Source of the DNA: an uncultured Clostridia bacterium
Lineage (GTDB): Bacteria > Bacillota > Clostridia > Oscillospirales > Ruminococcaceae
Direction of reading: 5' to 3'
Length of the DNA: 9,839 nt
Assembly (NCBI GenBank): GCA_947177545.1
Contig: CAMWVF010000021.1
Coordinates: forward strand, 1-9,839
The notes beneath the pieces were generated by a model that had not been told where the DNA came from, did no database searches, and saw nothing but the letters and a program-made list of their open reading frames with translations. The position numbers and the translations under genes are program-made. The stretch's first letter is position 1. Every line of letters starts with the position of its first letter. Shown here piece after piece: positions 6,441 through 9,839 of the stretch.

Positions 6441-7598
6441 CTAATTTGCGTCATAAAACACCCTGTAATTCTTCTCAGAGTGAGAATAGGTACTCATAAC
6501 AAGACCTATGCAGACAAACATACTCGCCATGCTGGAGCCGCCCTGACTTACAAATGGCAGCGGTACGCCGATAACAGGCATTACCCCCAGTACCATACCA
6601 AGGTTTAGGACGCAATGTATGAACATCATTGAGAACACACCTATGCAGATGTATTTGCCTAAATCGTCCTTGGCGATCCTGCTGTCCACAAGAATTTTCA
6701 AGCAGATAAACGCAAGGACGGACACCAGCGCTATACAGCCGATAAAGCCGAAGCACTGTCCCACATAGGTGAAAATAAAATCGTTCTGCACCTCGGGGAC
6801 GCTTACGTATTCGTCAGCAAAAAGCCCCTTGCCGAAAAGCTGTCCCGAGCCGAGAGCAAGCTTGCCCCAGTACTGCTGATAGGCTATCGCCGCAAACTCG
6901 GGGTTGGACATTGGTTCCTCCTCAAAAAGCACGAGAAATCGGAGCTTCTGGTGGGGGAGCATTATTTTGTCCCACAGTATCCAAATGGCGATAGGGGCGG
7001 CGACCAAGCAAGGGACAATGTATTTCCATGATATACCCGCCGCAAACATCATGCACACAAACATGAAGAAAAATATCAAAGCCGTACCGTCGTCACCCTG
7101 GGCAACAACAATAAGGGTCGGTACTGCGCCGTGAATGCAGAGCAGCGTCACGTTGCCGATATTGTTTATTTTTTCCCCCACCTTTGAAAGGTGCAGGGCA
7201 AAGGTCATTATAAAGGCTATTTTCAGGACTTCCGAGGGTTGGAATGTGGTAAAGCCTAAGTCTATCCATGCGGCGTCATCCGCGCTGTCTACGGGCTTGT
7301 AGGCGAGGGACGTGAACGTCAGCAGGGTCAGACCGATAGCGGCAGGTGCGTACAGAAACCACAGCTTTGTGAATTTATGGTAGTCCAACGCGGACAGCAC
7401 AAGTGCAAAGAAAGCTCCTACACAGAGGCATATGAACTGAATTTTGTACATACTCGCGCCTTTATTGGTTATCTCGTTATGGACGATAGAGTACATCATA
7501 AGTACCGAAAACGCCGACACACCGCATACTGCGATAAAAAGCGTTTTGTCAAGCTTTTTGAAATACTGCCATATTATTTTTAAAACAGTTTTAAGCAT
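6441..7598 (-). CDS. rodA: SEDS family peptidoglycan polymerase, RodA/FtsW-like
   Basis: This 385-residue polytopic membrane protein of the SEDS family probably polymerises lipid II into glycan strands together with a class B penicillin-binding protein, for cell elongation (RodA) or septation (FtsW). It has about ten hydrophobic segments. Family landmarks are WIDLGFTTFQPSEVLK (111-126), GDDGTALIFF (168-177), LGSGQLFGKGL (249-259), NDFIFTYVGQCFGFIG (272-287) with the catalytic-type Asp at D273, and PVIGVPLPFVSQGGSS (341-356). RodA is favoured over FtsW by the short termini and overall pattern, but not proven. The usual QPD-LGT and HTDFIF-GEE wording is changed to QGDDGT and QNDFIF-GQC. The ATG at 7598 is preceded by AAAGGA at a good distance. 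An in-frame ATG at 7613 has no ribosome site. No mreBCD or PBP gene is adjacent. The LRR gene starts 39 bases downstream, so the two may be co-transcribed. Confidence 0.92.
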   Translation of the reverse strand: MLKTVLKIIWQYFKKLDKTLFIAVCGVSAFSVLMMYSIVHNEITNKGASMYKIQFICLCVGAFFALVLSALDYHKFTKLWFLYAPAAIGLTLLTFTSLAYKPVDSADDAAWIDLGFTTFQPSEVLKIAFIMTFALHLSKVGEKINNIGNVTLLCIHGAVPTLIVVAQGDDGTALIFFFMFVCMMFAAGISWKYIVPCLVAAPIAIWILWDKIMLPHQKLRFLVLFEEEPMSNPEFAAIAYQQYWGKLALGSGQLFGKGLFADEYVSVPEVQNDFIFTYVGQCFGFIGCIALVSVLAFICLKILVDSRIAKDDLGKYICIGVFSMMFIHCVLNLGMVLGVMPVIGVPLPFVSQGGSSMASMFVCIGLVMSTYSHSEKNYRVFYDAN

Positions 7599-7611
7599 AG
7601 CTGTTCCTTTC

Positions 7612-7739
7612 ATAGAAGATAGGTGGTTAGAGGATAGAATTCCCGGTTTGTCAAAAAGTGCAAGAAATAAAACAACAGAATTATTGATATGTAAAAGATA
7701 TAAAATTCTATTCTCTATCTTCTACCCTCTATCTTCTAT
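7612..7739. repeat. long inverted repeat in the rodA leader, MITE-like
   Basis: The outer arms ATAGAAGATAG (7612-7622) and CTATCTTCTAT (7729-7739) are perfectly complementary. Inner arms TAGAGGATAGAATT (7628-7641) and AATTCTATTCTCTA (7704-7717) pair with one G-T wobble. The right side carries CTCTATCTTCTA twice (7713-7724 and 7727-7738, period 14), so alternative pairings exist. Between the arms are 62 AT-rich bases with no gene. TA lies at both ends. The block sits between a predicted minus-strand promoter and the rodA start and would be transcribed as the leader of that mRNA. It could be a small mobile element or a structured leader. Confidence 0.6.
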
Positions 7740-7740
7740 T

Positions 7741-7769
7741 ATTATACCTTAAAAATCCGGTCATTGCAA
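7741..7769 (-). promoter_or_regulatory. predicted promoter for rodA-like gene
   Basis: On the minus strand TTGCAA (7769-7764) and an exact TATAAT (7746-7741) are 17 bases apart. Transcription would begin near 7734, inside the right arm of the inverted repeat, giving rodA a leader of about 135 bases. The rest of the 197-base gap between the capA-like gene and rodA contains no gene and no clear GC-rich terminator. Confidence 0.6.
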
Positions 7770-7799
7770 TAGATTTTCAATTTTGATACCAAATTGTAA

Positions 7800-9059
7800 T
7801 CATTCTTTGTAGTACTCTTCGGTATCGCAGTATTTCTCATTTATATTTTTTTTCAGTACTTCAAAAATATAGTCGTAGCCGAACCTGCTCATAGATTTTA
7901 CTCCATGGCTTTCCGCAAGCTCTCTTGTGTAGTCGGACAGCTTGTATATCCTCACGTCATGATAACTGCCGTCATAGTGGGTAACTATTGGTATAAGCTC
8001 GATATTGCCGATTATAGGCTTGTCGGACTCTGCGGCGTTTTCGTCCACACGGAGGGAAACGTCAAACTCCAGTATGCCGCCGATAAGGTTTTGTCCCACG
8101 CTTTGGGCGGAGATAAAATTGCCTAAAGAATATGCGCAGAGAGTGACCGTGCCGTCCTCCCTCTCTATTTCCTCAATGTCGCGGAGGACATGGGGGTGGT
8201 TGCCGATAATAACGTCCGCGCCGGCGTCGGAAAGCTGCTTTGCAACGTTCCGCTGATAGTCGCTTATGATGTCGGAATTTTCCACTCCCCAATGGAGAGA
8301 AACCACGCACACGTCGGAAATTTCCTTTGCCTTTTTTATTTCGGCAATCATTGTATCAATGTCGTTGGAGTCGCCAATAATAAGCTCGGAGCCTTGGGGC
8401 AGGTGCAGACCGTTCAGGGACTCGGTATAGGAAAGAAATGAAAAAGTTATCCCCTCGAACTCGGCAGTGCGGATATTGTCCCTGTCCTCGGCATTTCGGT
8501 ATGCTCCGCAGACAACGGCGTTTTTGCCGTCCCAGTAATCAAGGCAGGCGGTGAGACCGTCAGTGCCCTTGTCCAGAGTGTGGTTATTTGCGATAGTGAA
8601 AACATCGAAGCCGATGTCCAGCATATGATCCCCCAAAGCGGTGGGACTGTTGAACAGCGGATATGTGGAAGGTTCAAAAACGTCGTTGCAAATCAGCGTT
8701 TCCTGATTTATCACGGCAACGTCAGCGGAACGTATAATTTTTACAATATTTTCATAGGCATAGGAAAAGTCATAGCCATTCCCGCCCGCGCGGGCGTTTG
8801 CCTGCTTGTAAATACTGGAGTGTATAAGGTTGTCCCCTACGGCTGCGAAGCTTACGGTGCTGTATTCGGGCTGGGGGACTGTGGTTTCCGTTGTTGTTTC
8901 CGCCGTGGTTTCTGAGGAAGTTGTTTCCGTTGTCTCCGAGACCGTGGAAGCTTCCACAACGTCGGGTTTGTCCAATACATGATTTCGGCTGTCCGTATCG
9001 CACGAGGTCATGCCCAGTATTAACGCCGCCGAGAGAATTATATTTAAAAGCTTTTTCAT
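7800..9059 (-). CDS. CapA family metallophosphatase-like lipoprotein
   Basis: This 419-residue protein belongs to the CapA (PGA_cap) family, related to calcineurin-like phosphoesterases and named from poly-gamma-glutamate capsule synthesis. The N-terminus is a lipoprotein signal: basic MKK, hydrophobic core, then MTSC with C20 as the lipidated residue. This points to attachment on the outer face of the cell membrane. Residues about 37-66 form a Thr/Ser/Glu-rich low-complexity linker. The catalytic fold follows, with metal-site-like motifs: AAVGDNLIH (D76), NQE (E120), ANNHTLDKG (N159, H160), SLHWG (H256), GNHPH (H288, H290) and SLGNF (N314). The enzyme's actual substrate is not known for most family members. 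The start at 9059 has AAGGAG (9067-9072) seven bases upstream; an in-frame ATG at 9092 has none. No capB or capC gene is near, so a capsule role is doubtful and a general cell-envelope role is more likely. Confidence 0.9.
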   Translation of the reverse strand: MKKLLNIILSAALILGMTSCDTDSRNHVLDKPDVVEASTVSETTETTSSETTAETTTETTVPQPEYSTVSFAAVGDNLIHSSIYKQANARAGGNGYDFSYAYENIVKIIRSADVAVINQETLICNDVFEPSTYPLFNSPTALGDHMLDIGFDVFTIANNHTLDKGTDGLTACLDYWDGKNAVVCGAYRNAEDRDNIRTAEFEGITFSFLSYTESLNGLHLPQGSELIIGDSNDIDTMIAEIKKAKEISDVCVVSLHWGVENSDIISDYQRNVAKQLSDAGADVIIGNHPHVLRDIEEIEREDGTVTLCAYSLGNFISAQSVGQNLIGGILEFDVSLRVDENAAESDKPIIGNIELIPIVTHYDGSYHDVRIYKLSDYTRELAESHGVKSMSRFGYDYIFEVLKKNINEKYCDTEEYYKE

Positions 9060-9097
9060 TTCGGTACTCCTTAAATGTATGTGTCGGTTCATACTAT

Positions 9098-9126
9098 ATT
9101 ATAAAATATTTTATCGTAAAATGCAA
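9098..9126 (-). promoter_or_regulatory. possible promoter for capA-like gene
   Basis: An exact TATAAT on the minus strand (9103-9098) has TTGCAT (9126-9121) 17 bases upstream, matching the -35 consensus only in TTG. Transcription would begin near 9091, about 32 bases before the start codon. It is back to back with the plus-strand promoter at 9145-9173. Confidence 0.5.
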
Positions 9127-9144
9127 TGATTTTACAAAATTCTG

Positions 9145-9173
9145 TTGAAATATTTTTCATGTTATACTATAAT
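9145..9173 (+). promoter_or_regulatory. sigma-A-type promoter for the nicotinamidase-like gene
   Basis: TTGAAA (9145-9150) and an exact TATAAT (9168-9173) are 17 bases apart, the same arrangement as the promoter of the GNAT gene. Transcription would start near 9180, well ahead of the start codon at 9367. Confidence 0.75.
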
Positions 9174-9366
9174 AATTGTATAAAGTGGGCAGTTTTGAAA
9201 AGGAACAGCCAAAACGAGAAAGATAATCAAAAATTCTATAAAATCAATCATTGCGGAGATATTATCATATCCGAACACCGTTATGATTTTTTAGCTGCAA
9301 GTGAGCTGCTGTTCTGATGACGGCGGCAGGACAGTGCATAAGATCTCAATGAAAGGAATGAGCAAA
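9174..9366 (+). other. long untranslated leader, no supported gene
   Basis: About 190 bases separate the promoter from the start codon. I find no open frame here with a ribosome site; the longest open stretch ends at a TGA at 9315-9317 and has no convincing start. A stem of eight pairs (CTGTTCTG at 9309-9316 with CAGGACAG at 9327-9334, one G-T) lies about 30 bases before the gene, without a T tract. I do not recognise a known riboswitch class. AAAGGA (9352-9357) is the ribosome site of the next gene. Confidence 0.4.
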
Positions 9367-9839
9367 ATGGTGAAATTTTCAAAGGACGCGGTGGATGCCG
9401 CAAAAAAGGCGGCGGAAGCGCTTGCGGAGGAGATAAACGGTCTCGGGGCAATGAGCTTCTCAGACATACCTGCTGAGGGTACCGCAATGGTTATTGTGGA
9501 CGCTGTGAACGGTTTTATCCGCAAGGGCGCTATGTCCTCGAAAAGAATTGAAATCATTATTCCGAATATTGTTTCCCTTATGAAAAAGTGCAAGGAAAAG
9601 GACATTCCCATTGCGGCGTTTGCGGACTGCCACGGTGAAAGCTGCGCGGAGTTTGAAAGCTTCCCGCCCCACTGTATAAAGGGTACAAGCGAATCGGAAA
9701 TTGTGGACGAGATAAAAAGCGAGGGCGGCTACAAGCTTATCGAGAAAAATTCCACCAACGGCTTCCATGAAAAGCAGTTCAGGGACTGTCTTGAAGCAAA
9801 CGGCAAGAGCAGGTTTATCGTTACGGGGGACTGCACCGA
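9367..9839 (+). CDS. nicotinamidase/isochorismatase-family hydrolase, 3' end cut off
   Basis: The first 157 residues of a cysteine hydrolase of the isochorismatase superfamily are present. The closest fit is nicotinamidase (PncA), which turns nicotinamide into nicotinate for NAD salvage in the cytosol. The catalytic set can be followed: Asp D45 in VIVDAVNGF, Lys K127 in IEKNSTNGF, and the nucleophile C156 in VTGDCT at the very edge of the window. Metal-site-like residues D87 and H89 (ADCHG) and H102 (FPPHCIKGT, like the wP-HC-xGT of PncA) favour nicotinamidase over isochorismatase. The His expected between them is not evident. About 40 residues precede the first core strand, somewhat longer than usual. 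The ATG at 9367 has AAAGGA (9352-9357) nine bases upstream; in-frame ATGs at 9349 and 9358 are badly placed relative to it. Confidence 0.85.
   Translation, partial: MVKFSKDAVDAAKKAAEALAEEINGLGAMSFSDIPAEGTAMVIVDAVNGFIRKGAMSSKRIEIIIPNIVSLMKKCKEKDIPIAAFADCHGESCAEFESFPPHCIKGTSESEIVDEIKSEGGYKLIEKNSTNGFHEKQFRDCLEANGKSRFIVTGDCT

Noticed and set aside
8860..8960. Repetitive GTTTCCGTTGTT-like DNA as a possible CRISPR or minisatellite
   Set aside because: It is the codon repeat of the Thr/Ser/Glu linker in the CapA-like lipoprotein, with no spacer structure.
9126..9317. Possible small gene of about 60 codons before the nicotinamidase-like gene
   Set aside because: The predicted -10 box lies inside it, so its first codons would not be transcribed, and no later start has a ribosome site.

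Overview
The window looks like chromosome from a Gram-positive anaerobe of the Clostridia, most likely a Ruminococcus-like member of the Oscillospiraceae. The evidence is strong AAGGAGG-type ribosome binding sites, an ATG start for every intact gene, a Thr/Ser/Glu-rich linker behind a lipoprotein signal, a BspA-type leucine-rich-repeat surface protein, and the glycolytic genes tpiA and gpmI close together. This assignment is inference; no rRNA or other marker gene is present.

Layout, plus strand first. Triosephosphate isomerase (58-831) ends in a hairpin terminator. A GNAT acetyltransferase (1019-1621) follows with its own near-consensus promoter. Then come a small single-pass membrane protein of unknown function (1730-2050) and cofactor-independent phosphoglycerate mutase (2096-3616), which ends at a 15-bp-stem terminator that probably works in both directions. 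From there to about 9060 everything is on the minus strand. In order of minus-strand transcription these are a CapA-type metallophosphatase-like lipoprotein (7800-9059), a RodA/FtsW-family SEDS protein (6441-7598), an AT-rich secreted LRR/FN3 protein (5217-6401), a galactokinase-family kinase (3867-5111) and a decayed Cro/CI-type regulator without a start (3679-3855). At the right edge, a consensus plus-strand promoter and a long untranslated leader precede a nicotinamidase/isochorismatase-family hydrolase cut by the window end (9367 onward).

Functionally this is mostly housekeeping. Two glycolytic enzymes lie on the left and cell-envelope functions (SEDS glycan polymerase, CapA-like lipoprotein, secreted LRR protein) on the right, with a sugar kinase between them. 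I see no tRNA, rRNA, CRISPR array, transposase gene, toxin-antitoxin pair or evident defence system.

The most unusual structures are two long inverted repeats that the genes do not explain. The first (5139-5244) folds end to end, has TA at both ends, and supplies the last eight codons and the stop of the LRR gene. The second (7612-7739) fills the predicted 5' leader of the rodA-like gene and shares an AGAGGATAGAATT word with the gpmI terminator. Both resemble small non-autonomous insertion elements (MITE-like). They are the best leads here, although nothing in the window amounts to a clear new multi-gene system.
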